From positions 35,887-99,886 of the forward strand of contig CAZMNW010000041.1 in the NCBI GenBank assembly GCA_964567755.1: a stretch of DNA of 64,000 bases, in the 5' to 3' direction. Each line of letters starts with the position of its first letter. The stretch's first letter is position 1. This stretch comes from DASRJW01 sp964567755 (GTDB lineage: Bacteria; Krumholzibacteriota; Krumholzibacteriia; G020349025). The notes under the pieces are model-generated. The model was not told where the DNA came from. It saw nothing but the letters and a program-made list of their open reading frames with translations, and made no database searches. Positions 9,078-19,276 of this stretch are shown here, piece by piece. The position numbers and the translations under genes are program-made.

Positions 9078-10045
9078 TCCTCGATTTCGGCATCCAAGTC
9101 CGTGGCGGGCGCGCCGCGCGGGCGGGGCGCTCGCCGGGTGCGCGGGGTGCTCGCGACTGCGAGGGCGGCGCGGATGGCTGGCAACGTCCGGCGCGTCTCG
9201 TCGTACCCCGCCTGCACGATCTCGTGCATTCGCGACGGATCCCGCGACAGAGCGAGGTCGAGCCGCGGTTTGATATAGACGTCGAAGTCGTCGAAGATCA
9301 TCTCGGCAAACTCATCCTGCATGATGAGCGACATGGCACGCCACATGACACTGAACAGATCGTCGTGGCGCCGGGTGAAACGCGACGACAACCGGTGCTC
9401 GTGATGGGCGCGCCGGACGTCATCGTGCAGCTGCGTGCGCGATCGCAGCCGCACCGCACGCACCGGAATCTTGACGTCGACCTCGTCGTCACCCAAGAGG
9501 TGCACAGGGATCGGGCGCAGCAGGGCTCCGTCCACCAGCTGCCGTCCGTCGTGGACGAACGGTGCGAAGATCCCAGGCAGGCTGATCGAGGCGCGAATGG
9601 CCGGCACCAGCGGCCCGCTCGCGAACACGACCTCGGTGCCATCGGCCAGGTCGCAGGCGGGAATGCGCAGCGGGATGTGCAGATCTTCGAACGTGCGGTC
9701 GCGGCCGATGAAGGATTCCAGGAGATGCACGACCTCCTGCCCGCGCAGGATGCCTCGGCCCGAGAAACTCAAATCCCGCAGCAACGCCGCCAGCATGCGT
9801 TTCTTGTTGAACGCCTCCGTGAAACGCTCGATGCATTCGTCGATCGACAGCCTCGCCGCATAGGTGGCGGCGATGATGGAACCCATGCTGGTTCCGGCCA
9901 GCCGGTGCACGGGAATGCGTTCCTCTTCGAAGACGCGCAGGACGCCGAGGGCGACGAGACCGAACGGCAGTCCGCCGCCGAAGGCGAGTCCGAGGCGGCC
10001 GCCGGCCGCGGCGTCGACGGACAAGTCTTGGGACAGGGGTTGCAT
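9074..10045 (-). CDS. Patatin-like phospholipase
   Basis: This is a patatin-family acyl hydrolase of about 323 residues. The nucleophile elbow GTSMGS and the catalytic Asp in the DGALLRP segment form the Ser-Asp dyad. The oxyanion-hole loop reads FGGGLPFG rather than the more usual GGGxRG, a variant seen in some bacterial members. Patatins release fatty acids from phospholipids or other acyl esters. The start at 10045 avoids overlap with holA; an in-frame ATG at 10102 would overlap holA by 41 nt. No signal peptide is seen, so the enzyme is probably cytoplasmic or peripheral to the membrane. Confidence 0.88.
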   Translation of the reverse strand: MQPLSQDLSVDAAAGGRLGLAFGGGLPFGLVALGVLRVFEEERIPVHRLAGTSMGSIIAATYAARLSIDECIERFTEAFNKKRMLAALLRDLSFSGRGILRGQEVVHLLESFIGRDRTFEDLHIPLRIPACDLADGTEVVFASGPLVPAIRASISLPGIFAPFVHDGRQLVDGALLRPIPVHLLGDDEVDVKIPVRAVRLRSRTQLHDDVRRAHHEHRLSSRFTRRHDDLFSVMWRAMSLIMQDEFAEMIFDDFDVYIKPRLDLALSRDPSRMHEIVQAGYDETRRTLPAIRAALAVASTPRTRRAPRPRGAPATDLDAEIED

Positions 10046-10061
10046 GCGCACTCGCAGGCGT

Positions 10062-11105
10062 CTAGACCAGATCCTGTCCAAGGAACGAGTTGACGAGGGC
10101 ACGCTCCAGCACCCAGCGCGGCGGCAACGCCACCGACTTCATCTGCACGTCTGCCTGCTGCAGATTGCGCAGCCACAACGACAGCTGCTTGCGCGAGAAG
10201 GACGCCGCCTGGGCGGCGAGATCGGCGATGGCGAAGGGCGGCAGCTCCAGCCTGCGCGCCAACTCGTCGGGCCGGCGCACGCCGCGGTCTTGCAACAGCT
10301 TGAGCCGCAGCAGGCTGCTCACTTGGCGCGCCAGGACAGCGACGACTCGGATTGGGTCGTCGTCGACCTCGAGAACGCGCGCCAACGCCTGCAGGAATCC
10401 ACCCATGTTGTCGGCGCGCAGCGCCCGGTTCACCGCCCAGACTTCTTCCTGTCTGTACTGTCCAACGGTGGACGTCACTTCGGAAGCGCCGATGCGGACA
10501 TCCGCTCCATGGCGCAGCGCCACCTTGTCCACTTCGTTGCGCAGATCCAGGAGCGACTCACCCACGAGTTGCACGAGCAACGTGCAGACGGGCGTTTCGA
10601 CGTCGAGACCCTGGGCCGCGAAGCGCGCACGCACCCAGTCGGGCAGCGCCGCGGGAGGCAAGCCATCGACCTGGACGATGCGACAGCGCTTTTCGATCGC
10701 CAACGCCAGCCGCGTGCGCCGGTCGAGCTTGGCGGCCACGAGCACGAGCACGGTGCTCGGAGTCGGGTTCTCGAGGTACTCGAGGACCGCGGCCTCGGCG
10801 CGCGCATCGCGCAAGGACAGCTTGTCGAAACGGCGCACGATCACCAGGCGTCGCTCGCTCAGAAACGGAAAGCTCTGCGCCTGCGCCAAGAACTGCCGGG
10901 CGCTCTCGTCGTCACCCGAGTAAGTGTTACAGTTGAAGTCGCGTGCTGCTGCAGGCACAGTGGCTTCGACGAGTGCCGCGACGGCCTCCTCGGCCAGCAA
11001 GGGCTCTTCGCCCAGCACTGCATACAGCAGCTCCGGGCCCGACTTCCCGATCTCACGCCGGAGATCGTCAGCACCGAAACTCTTTTTCTGTGAACGCGCT
11101 GCCAC
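10062..11105 (-). CDS. holA: DNA polymerase III subunit delta
   Basis: HolA is the delta subunit of the clamp loader, the one that opens the beta sliding clamp. The product of 347 residues has the family length and layout: N-terminal LRREIGKSGPELLYAVLGEEP, AAA+-like core, and a C-terminal collar domain rich in RRPDELARRL/FAIADLAAQA helices. The start is a GTG at 11105 with GGAG six nt upstream; the frame stays open further but would run into the lptE-like gene. Placement directly after an LptE-like lipoprotein gene repeats the lptE-holA order known from Proteobacteria, which supports both calls. Confidence 0.9.
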   Translation of the reverse strand: MAARSQKKSFGADDLRREIGKSGPELLYAVLGEEPLLAEEAVAALVEATVPAAARDFNCNTYSGDDESARQFLAQAQSFPFLSERRLVIVRRFDKLSLRDARAEAAVLEYLENPTPSTVLVLVAAKLDRRTRLALAIEKRCRIVQVDGLPPAALPDWVRARFAAQGLDVETPVCTLLVQLVGESLLDLRNEVDKVALRHGADVRIGASEVTSTVGQYRQEEVWAVNRALRADNMGGFLQALARVLEVDDDPIRVVAVLARQVSSLLRLKLLQDRGVRRPDELARRLELPPFAIADLAAQAASFSRKQLSLWLRNLQQADVQMKSVALPPRWVLERALVNSFLGQDLV

Positions 11106-11160
11106 GAAGATCTCCAGAACTGTCTCAAGTCTATTCACCGGCCAGCCAGCACCAAATGAG

Positions 11161-11661
11161 TTACCAGGAACGCACCGTCTTGTCCAGGATCTTGTCCACG
11201 ATCTCCCCCATGGCTTCCTCGAGCGCGCGCTGAAAGCCCGGCTCGCCTTCCTCGATGCGGTAATTCCCGTCGCCGAACAGGCCTCCGTCCTGCCACAGGA
11301 CCGTGCCGTTTTCCACATCCGTGTACTGAATCGAGCACGTGAGCACGACGCGATACTCCTCCTGAGTCTCATCGGCGCTGCGCGTCAGCACGGCTTCGGT
11401 CAGGCGGCGTACGGTGCCGAGGAGTTCCTTCTCGGCCAGCTCACGCTCGTTTTCGCCTTGGTAGACGCGGATCTCCTTGTCACGCAGGAATTCGAGCACG
11501 AGCTGCTGCGTGAGCCGCGTGCCCAGATCGGGCGCGCGCTCGCCGCTCGTCTCATCGGCGAAGAACGGAATATAGAGATTGCCGACGTTGGCGGCACTGC
11601 GCCCCGTGGTGTTGTAGGCGCAGCCTGCGAGCATCCACAATGTGAAGCACCAGACGCGCAA
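11161..11661 (-). CDS. lptE: LptE-like LPS-assembly lipoprotein
   Basis: The 166-residue product starts with a lipoprotein signal ending in LAGC (lipobox: WMLAGC), so it should be processed by signal peptidase II and anchored in the outer membrane. The remaining sequence (NVGNLYIPFFADETSGERAPDLG, LTRSADETQEEYRVVLTC, GTVLWQDGGLFGDGNY) fits the LptE family, which plugs and matures the LptD translocon for lipopolysaccharide. The start is a TTG at 11661 with GGGAGG 5 nt upstream, which places the lipobox correctly. Its position upstream of holA matches the proteobacterial arrangement. The presence of this gene argues for a true outer membrane. Confidence 0.75.
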   Translation of the reverse strand: MRVWCFTLWMLAGCAYNTTGRSAANVGNLYIPFFADETSGERAPDLGTRLTQQLVLEFLRDKEIRVYQGENERELAEKELLGTVRRLTEAVLTRSADETQEEYRVVLTCSIQYTDVENGTVLWQDGGLFGDGNYRIEEGEPGFQRALEEAMGEIVDKILDKTVRSW

Positions 11662-11786
11662 GCCGACCTCCCGCCACGCGGGAGAATAGGGCCGCGTGGC
11701 GGCCGTTGGCCAGTGCGGAACCCCTGCCGCGGACTGCCGCGGGGCGATTCGAAGCCCCCGTTGGAGCGCCCGCGGCGGTTGCGGCT

Positions 11787-13299
<1,513 letters not shown>

Positions 13300-13328
<29 letters not shown>

Positions 13329-15393
13329 TGGGTCCTCCCATCAGGATCCGTCCTAGCGGCAAGCACAAGTAGAAGGAGCTTCCGTGTCCGGGACGACTTT
13401 CGACCACGATTTGTCCACCGTGGCTCTCGACAATGTGGTGACTGACGTACAAACCGAGCCCTGTTCCCTTGGACTTGGTGGTGAAGAATGGCTCGAAGAT
13501 CTTGTCGCGGTCGGCCTCGGAAATGCCGCCGCCCTGGTCGTGCACGCTCAGCACCAGGCTGTCCCCCGGCGTGCGGCGCAGGTGTGGTTGTTGGCTTTGG
13601 CCCAAACGCAGCTCGATGTCCACGACACCGCCCGGCGGGCTGGCATCGACAGCGTTCTGGATCAGGTTGATGAGCACTTGCTCGATGCGACCGGGATCGA
13701 TGGCGACCGAGGGCAGCCCCGGCTGCACCGATATCTGGCAACGCACGTCGTGCTTGCCGAAGCTGGGCTCGAGCGCCTGCAAGCTGCGCTCGACCAGCGC
13801 CTGCATGTCGGTGTCGCGCAGGCGCAGCTCCATCGGCCGGCCGGCAGTGAACAGATCCTCGATGATGCGGTTCAAGCGATCCACCTCGTCGAGAACGAAC
13901 TCGGCATGCTGCGCGCGCTCGCCTTGCATTTGTTTGGTCATGTACTGGATGCCGGCGGTGATGCCCGCCAGCGGGTTGCGGATCTCGTGGGCGATGCTGG
14001 ACGACAGGCGGCCGAGCGCGGCCAGCTTGTCCAGGTTGCGGATCTGTACCTGCATGTCCTTGATGGCGCTCAGATCTGCGAACTCGCCGATGACACCCTG
14101 CACGCGATCGCTCTCGTCGCGCAGCAGCGCGGTGGACAGCTGGATCGGCAGCGTCGCGCCGCTTGCCGTGTGCAGCACCGCCTCGACGCTGCGGACGCTG
14201 CGTTCGCCTTCCAGAGCCTCGCGCAACGGATCGCGGCCGGCGGCATCGCGGATGAAGTTGCTGCTCGGCCGCCCGATGACCTCGGCATCGTGGTAGCCCG
14301 ACAGCTGCTGCCCTGCCTGATTGAACAGCGTGATGCAGCCGTCGAGATCCACCGACACCAGGCCGTTCGACATCGACCCGATCACGTGGTCGCGGAAGCG
14401 CTCTTCACGCTGCAGCTCGCAGTAGAGCCGCGCGTTCTCCAGCACGGTCGCGACGTGCGCCGCCAGTGTCTCGAGCATCACCAAATCGATGCGCGAGAGC
14501 GACATGGCGCGCTCGGCATCGGTGACGACGATGCAACCCAGCAGCGGCATTCCCGTGCAGGCCCAGCAGCGGAAGCGGCCGCCCTGCCAGAAGTCGGCAT
14601 CGGGTTCGTTGGCGAATTTCTCCACCCAGTCGTCGACGACGGCTTCCGGACACAACGGACAGCGCTCGGCCTCACAACCCTTGCGCGTCCAGATGGGGCC
14701 GACGGGTGCTTTCTTGAGCAGCGGCACCACGGCGTAGGAGCCGCCGTCTGTCTGCGGCAGCAGCGGCTCGCCGTGCAGGGATCCGAGCGGATGCGTGCTG
14801 GCATCGCGAATCAAGTACGAGCGCTGATGCCCGAGACAGCGCGACAACATGCCGCTCACCTCGGGCAGTGCGAAGCTCTCGTCCACCCACTCGAAACCGC
14901 GCGCGGTGCGCCGGCGCAGGCCGCCCTCGAACACGCCTTTGTCCGGCGACCACGTGAACACGCCGAACTCGGCGAAGCCGACGCCGCGGTTGAGATACTC
15001 GATCACCGCCGCCACGATCTTGTGATGGTCGAGGGCCGAGATGATCTGGCTGCCGAGCTCCTTGAGCGCCAGGAGCTGAATGTTGGTATGGACGAGCTTG
15101 AAATAGGCGGTGTCGAGATCGCTGGCGAGGTCCTGGGTCGTCGCGGCCAGCGCCGCCACCGGATCGTGCATGGAGTCCGTACGTGGTGTCTGCGCTTGCG
15201 AGCCACGCACCGAGCGGGCCGTGGCAATGGCTGCCGCACATAGCCGGCGCTGCCGTCGCATCACCACGATGCCCCATGCCAGCAAACACCCGCCGCCGGC
15301 GGCGATTGCGAATTGCATCGGCAGGAACGTGCTGAGTGAAACGACGCAGGCGAGCGCCGCCACGATCCAGAGTCCGATCCGTCGCGCATCCAT
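13300..15393 (-). CDS. Membrane-anchored GAF-PAS sensor histidine kinase
   Basis: The 697-residue kinase has two N-terminal membrane segments (about 7-48), a short coiled region, a GAF-like domain (about 115-325), a PAS domain (about 330-445), a HisKA dimer domain with the phospho-accepting His469 in SSIAHEIRNPLAG, and a HATPase domain with N box (INLIQNAVDASP) and G boxes (DQGGGIS, GTGLGLYV). Inside the GAF-like domain lie five cysteines in a pattern CxxxxCxxC (240, 245, 248) and CxxC (276, 279), which suggests a bound metal or iron-sulfur cluster and hence redox or metal sensing. It is paired with the downstream sigma-54 regulator. A -24/-12 promoter lies about 70 nt upstream, which would allow autoregulation. 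Confidence 0.93.
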
Positions 15394-15461
15394 GCGCCAA
15401 ATCCCCCGTCGCGGGCTTCGTCACCCTGTGGAACGTCGATGGGAAAAACCACGCAGGGAAG

Positions 15462-15478
15462 AGCAACTTTCTATCCAA
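15462..15478 (-). promoter_or_regulatory. Sigma-54 promoter of the kinase-regulator operon
   Basis: On the minus strand the sequence TTGGATAGAAAGTTGCT has GG and GC exactly 10 bases apart, with TTGG and TTGCT matching the -24 and -12 elements (consensus TTGGCACG-N4-TTGCT). Transcription would start near 15450, about 57 nt before the kinase ATG. The operon encodes a sigma-54 activator, so autoregulation is a natural reading. The CAC part of the -24 box is not conserved. Confidence 0.55.
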
Positions 15479-15525
15479 CCGCGAGCGTGTTCTGCGTGCA
15501 CGGAGGGGAGCTGAGATTCCGCGCG

Positions 15526-16476
15526 TCAGCGCAGGTCTTCGCTTTGCATCCGCAGGCGGGAATCGAACAGCAGCACGAGCGCGCCCAGGACGACTGCGAA
15601 CCACAACGTGGCCACGCGCGTGACCAAGGTCGCGGCCGTCGCCAGGTCCTTGCCGGCGCCGGCGTCCACGAGCATCCACACCATGGTGACCTCGGTGCCG
15701 CCAAGTCCGCCCGGGAGCAACACCAGCGCGCCAACGATGGTCGCGAACGCATAGACGAAAGTCGCGTAGGCCAGGTCGACGTCGATCCCGAAGCCGCGGC
15801 ACACGAGCGCGAACCCGAGACATTCAGCGAACCAGGCCAGAGCTCCGAGCGCGGTGGCCTCGAACAAGCGTGCTGGACGCAGGAGGAAGCGCATGCTCTC
15901 CAGCGCGCGCTCGAGCTTGACGCCGAACCGGCAGAGCGGCGGCAATCGTTCGACCAGGTGCAGTGCCATGTGCGCCAAGCGCGGCGACGCCAAGCCGAGC
16001 ACCAGCAGCAACGTCACCGCCCCCGATGCCGCGACGGTCAGATAACCCCTGTGGTACACGAGGCTGCCGGCGAAGATCAGAACGAACAACGCCGTGAGAT
16101 CGGTCAGCCGTTCCGCTACCACCACCGGACCGGTGCGGCTGAGCGGGGTCGCGGTGTGCGCGCGCACCAGGTAGGCCTTGAGCAGCTCCCCCATCTTCCC
16201 CGGCGTCACCGACAGCAGCAAGCCGCTCAAGAAAATACGCAACGACAGCGGCACGGCGAGCGCGATGGACGAGTGGCGCAGGTAGCTCTGCCAGCGCAGG
16301 AACCGCACCAAGTAGTTCGTCAACGACAAACCCACCACGGGAACGATCAAGCGCCAATCAAAACGCACCAATGCCGCGTGCAGCTCGTCCCAGTCTGCGT
16401 ACACCGCTAAACCCAGATAGACCAGGGCCGCCACGGCCAACCCGGCGCCGAGCCCCTGCAGCACTCGCTTGTTCAC
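15526..16476 (-). CDS. Flippase-like integral membrane protein (LPG synthase TM family, UPF0104)
   Basis: The product of 316 residues has about eight hydrophobic helices and the hallmarks of the lysylphosphatidylglycerol synthase TM-region/UPF0104 family: LSGLLLSVTPGKMGELLKAYLV near residue 90 and LLPGGLGGTEVTMVWML near 255. Members without a synthase domain are thought to flip or handle polar lipids or lipid-linked sugars. It lies between a nucleotide-sugar epimerase and the two-component pair, so a role in cell-surface glycan or lipid synthesis is plausible but unproven. Confidence 0.85.
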   Translation of the reverse strand: MNKRVLQGLGAGLAVAALVYLGLAVYADWDELHAALVRFDWRLIVPVVGLSLTNYLVRFLRWQSYLRHSSIALAVPLSLRIFLSGLLLSVTPGKMGELLKAYLVRAHTATPLSRTGPVVVAERLTDLTALFVLIFAGSLVYHRGYLTVAASGAVTLLLVLGLASPRLAHMALHLVERLPPLCRFGVKLERALESMRFLLRPARLFEATALGALAWFAECLGFALVCRGFGIDVDLAYATFVYAFATIVGALVLLPGGLGGTEVTMVWMLVDAGAGKDLATAATLVTRVATLWFAVVLGALVLLFDSRLRMQSEDLR

Positions 16477-16507
16477 GGGTGTTCCTCGCTCGCTGGGCGG
16501 ATAGCAA

Positions 16508-16533
16508 CGGGGGCTCCACGCTGGGAGCCCCCG
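16508..16533 (-). terminator. Strong hairpin after the epimerase gene
   Basis: A perfect 10-bp stem (CGGGGGCTCC pairing with GGAGCCCCCG) with a 6-nt loop lies 25 nt beyond the epimerase stop. There is no clear U-tract on the minus strand, so it may slow or partially end transcription, or protect the 3' end, rather than act as a full intrinsic terminator. Confidence 0.5.
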
Positions 16534-16557
16534 TGCCGCTGCCGCTCGTGCCCCGAG

Positions 16558-17502
16558 CTAGCGCGAAGCTGATAGCACGTTCCGGTACCAGGCGACGGTG
16601 CGTTCGAGGCCGCTCTGGAAATCCACTTGCGGCTTCCACCCGAGCACATGCGCGGCACGACGGACGTCGGCCATGGAGTGACGCACGTCGCCTTGACGCG
16701 TCTCCGCGTAACGCGGCCGGATGTCGACACCGATCTTCGCGGCGAGGCTCCGGCACAGCTCGTTGAGTGTATAGCGCTCCCCGCAGGCGATGTTGACCAC
16801 CTGGCCGCCCTTGGGACCGCCATCGCACGCTTGCAGGTTGGCGGCGACGACGTTGTCGATATACGTGAAGTCGCGCGATTGCTCGCCATCACCGTAGATC
16901 GTGGGCGGCGTGTTCGCCAGCATCTTGGCGATGAAGATCGGAATCACGGCGGCGTAGTGCGAAGCGGGATCCTGGCGCGGCCCGAAGACATTGAAATAGC
17001 GCAGAGCGATCGTGTCCAACCCGTAGAGCGCGCTGAAAATGCGACAGTACTCCTCGCCCATCCATTTTTGCAGCGCATACGGCGACAACGGCGCTGGCGG
17101 CATGTCTTCGTGCTTCGGCAGCACTTCGGTATCGCCATAGGCCGAGGACGAGGCCGCGTACACCACACGCTTGACGCCCGCGTCGCGAGCGGCAACCAAG
17201 ACGTTGAGCGTGCCGTCGACATTGACGGCATTGGACGTAACTGGATCGTCGACGCTCCGCTGCACGGATGCGAGCGCCGCCTGGTGCAGAACGTAGTCGG
17301 CGCCGTGCACCGCCTGCCGCACCGCGTCAGCGTCGGTGAGGCTGCCCTCGACCAGGCGGATCCGATCCGCCACCTCGGCCAGGTTGGCGTGTTTGCCAGT
17401 GGAGAAATCGTCCAACACGACGACGGAATCGCCCCGGCGGACGAGCGCGCTCGTGAGATTGGACCCGATGAATCCGGCACCGCCGGTGACGAGGAACTTC
17501 AC
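16558..17502 (-). CDS. NAD-dependent nucleotide-sugar epimerase (UDP-glucose 4-epimerase-like)
   Basis: This extended SDR enzyme of 314 residues has the NAD-binding GxxGxxG at the N-terminus (VTGGAGFIGSNL), the catalytic Ser in ASSSAYGD and the YxxxK pair in YALQKWMGE. The C-terminal part carries the family signature ALRYFNVFGPRQDP. It resembles GalE/WbpP-type 4-epimerases that make UDP-galactose or UDP-N-acetylgalactosamine for surface polysaccharide; substrate choice is not determined. The start is a GTG at 17502 with AAGGG upstream; further upstream codons in this frame belong to non-coding sequence and the neighbouring gene's other frame. Confidence 0.9.
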   Translation of the reverse strand: MKFLVTGGAGFIGSNLTSALVRRGDSVVVLDDFSTGKHANLAEVADRIRLVEGSLTDADAVRQAVHGADYVLHQAALASVQRSVDDPVTSNAVNVDGTLNVLVAARDAGVKRVVYAASSSAYGDTEVLPKHEDMPPAPLSPYALQKWMGEEYCRIFSALYGLDTIALRYFNVFGPRQDPASHYAAVIPIFIAKMLANTPPTIYGDGEQSRDFTYIDNVVAANLQACDGGPKGGQVVNIACGERYTLNELCRSLAAKIGVDIRPRYAETRQGDVRHSMADVRRAAHVLGWKPQVDFQSGLERTVAWYRNVLSASR

Positions 17503-17603
17503 GTGCAACCCTTTCGCCGCGCCGCCCGGTCTCGGGCCGAGCAAGGCACGTTCCAGCAACGGTGCGGAATGTAGCACAGTGACGAAGTGCACGGAGAAGG
17601 GTG

Positions 17604-18680
17604 TCAGGCGTCCGCGTGGATGGTGTCGCCCTCCATCGTCGTCCGGACGATGTTCTTGCCGGCGCGCTTTGCCAGGAACAGCACCTGATCCGCTTGACGG
17701 ATGAGGCCGTAGACCTCGCGGGAATCGTGCGGGAAGATGGCGACGCCGAAACTGCATGTGACCTCGCCGGGCTGGACGTACTTGAAGGGCTGGCGCTCGA
17801 TGGCGCGCCGCATGCGCTCGCCGACGGCGCGCGCGCCCTCGGCGTCGGTCTGCGGCAGGATGACAGCGAACTCGTCGCCGCCATACTTGCCGACGATGTC
17901 GGTGCCGCGGCAATGGCCGACCAACAGCTGCGCCACTTGCACCAGCACCTGACTGCCGGCCAAATGCCCGAAGCGCTCGTTGTAGATCTTGAGGTGATCG
18001 ACATCGGCCATGACGAAAGCGAAGGTCTGCGCGTAACGTTGCGCCCGGCGCAGCTCGCTGCGCAGCGCGCGCAAGAACGATCGGTAGTTCAAGATCCCGG
18101 TCAACCCGTCGACTAGCGCTTCCTGCTGCAGGCGCTGGTACAGGTCGGCGTTTTCGAGCGCGATCGCCACCTGATTGCCGAGAACCGACAGCAGCTTGAG
18201 GTCGGCGGGGCCGAACCCCCCCGGATGGCCCTCGCGCACGACCACGAGCATGCCGAGCTGGCTCAACTTCGTGACCAGGGGAACGGCGAGCACCGAACCG
18301 GCACCACGCACGAGCTGCGCCTGTGGCCATGGCGGGTGCCACTCGCCCGCAGGCCCGATGAACGGCTTCGCCTCGCGCTCCAGCCACTCCGACAGCATCT
18401 GCGTACACGGAACTTCGTCACGATATGGCGTCGAGCTGCTGCCGCGCAAGGTGTAGCGTTCGACGCGTGCTTTGCGCATGCGCAGCAGCATGACTTGGTC
18501 GGCGCGCAATAGCTCGCGGCTGCAGTCGAGGACGCGCTCGTAGAGTGGCCCCTCGCCGCGTTCGACCCGAGCGAGGCTCGTGATGTCGAAGAACGCTTCG
18601 AAGAGGAGATCCAATTCCCTGCTGTCCACGCGCGACGCTCCGGTGATCGTGTGTGAGGGTCTGGAGCGAGCAAGAGACAT
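17604..18680 (-). CDS. GAF-domain diguanylate cyclase
   Basis: A GAF-like sensor domain (about 25-195) is followed by a GGDEF domain. The active-site loop reads GKYGGDEFAV and is intact, and an RGTD sequence five residues before it is the inhibitory I-site that binds cyclic di-GMP. The enzyme should therefore make c-di-GMP from two GTP and be subject to product inhibition. No membrane segment is present. The ATG at 18680 lacks a good ribosome site; a GTG at 18629 with GGAG 8 nt upstream may be the real start. The ligand of the GAF domain is unknown. Confidence 0.92.
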   Translation of the reverse strand: MSLARSRPSHTITGASRVDSRELDLLFEAFFDITSLARVERGEGPLYERVLDCSRELLRADQVMLLRMRKARVERYTLRGSSSTPYRDEVPCTQMLSEWLEREAKPFIGPAGEWHPPWPQAQLVRGAGSVLAVPLVTKLSQLGMLVVVREGHPGGFGPADLKLLSVLGNQVAIALENADLYQRLQQEALVDGLTGILNYRSFLRALRSELRRAQRYAQTFAFVMADVDHLKIYNERFGHLAGSQVLVQVAQLLVGHCRGTDIVGKYGGDEFAVILPQTDAEGARAVGERMRRAIERQPFKYVQPGEVTCSFGVAIFPHDSREVYGLIRQADQVLFLAKRAGKNIVRTTMEGDTIHADA

Positions 18681-18698
18681 ACCACGAGGAATTATTGA

Positions 18699-19079
18699 TC
18701 AGCGTGGGTCGCGGCCGAGTGCGCGTAGCTCGGAAGCGAGACGCAGGAAGCGTCGCAGTGCGACCAAACCCAGTCCGGCGATCAGAATTGGCAGGAACCA
18801 AGCGAAGGACGACAGCGTCGCGATCTTTTGGAAGCGCGCGATGAGACTGAGGCTCTGCACCAAAAGCACGACGCAGGAGAGCACCAGTGCGCCTGTGACA
18901 CAGAGTTGCAGCAGCAGACCCGAGCGGTACTCGCGTCGCAACGCTGGCTCCTGGCGAATGCGCTCGCGCCATGCGGCGTCTTCCGCCGCGCGCCGGTGCA
19001 ACGGGCGCAGGAATCCGACAGCCGGGAATGCCGTCCTGCGCCTCGGGCGCTCGAATCGCCTCTCGCGGCGGGTGTTCAT
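18699..19079 (-). CDS. Small hypothetical membrane protein (two TM)
   Basis: This 126-residue protein has an Arg-rich N-terminus (about 50 residues) and two hydrophobic helices, LLLQLCVTGALVLSCVVLL and FAWFLPILIAGLGLVAL. I do not recognise a family. Its ATG overlaps the stop of the preceding 62-residue gene by 4 nt (ATGA), so the two are probably co-translated and may form one membrane unit. Confidence 0.6.
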   Translation of the reverse strand: MNTRRERRFERPRRRTAFPAVGFLRPLHRRAAEDAAWRERIRQEPALRREYRSGLLLQLCVTGALVLSCVVLLVQSLSLIARFQKIATLSSFAWFLPILIAGLGLVALRRFLRLASELRALGRDPR

Positions 19080-19264
19080 CGTTTGCTCTCCGGGCGCACT
19101 TCTTCGAACTCGCCGTCGACGATGTCGTCGCGCAGATGGCGCGGGATCTCGGCGCGCGGCTTACGTTTCTCGCGCCGGCTCGAACCCTGGAGGAAGCGCA
19201 GCAAGCGGACGAAGAGACGCGCCAGCAAGGCGATGAACAGCAAACGCACCAAGAAGCCCAGCAC
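19076..19264 (-). CDS. Small membrane protein, 62 residues
   Basis: A GTG start with AGGAGG at 4 nt spacing opens a 62-residue protein. It has one hydrophobic helix at the N-terminus (FLVRLLFIALLARLF) followed by a basic and then acidic tail (EIPRHLRDDIVDGEFEEV). Similar short DUF4834-like proteins exist in many MAGs, with no known role. It lies just after the M28 peptidase gene on the same strand (12 nt gap) and overlaps the next gene. Confidence 0.6.
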   Translation of the reverse strand: MLGFLVRLLFIALLARLFVRLLRFLQGSSRREKRKPRAEIPRHLRDDIVDGEFEEVRPESKR

Positions 19265-19276
19265 GCTGCCTCCTTC

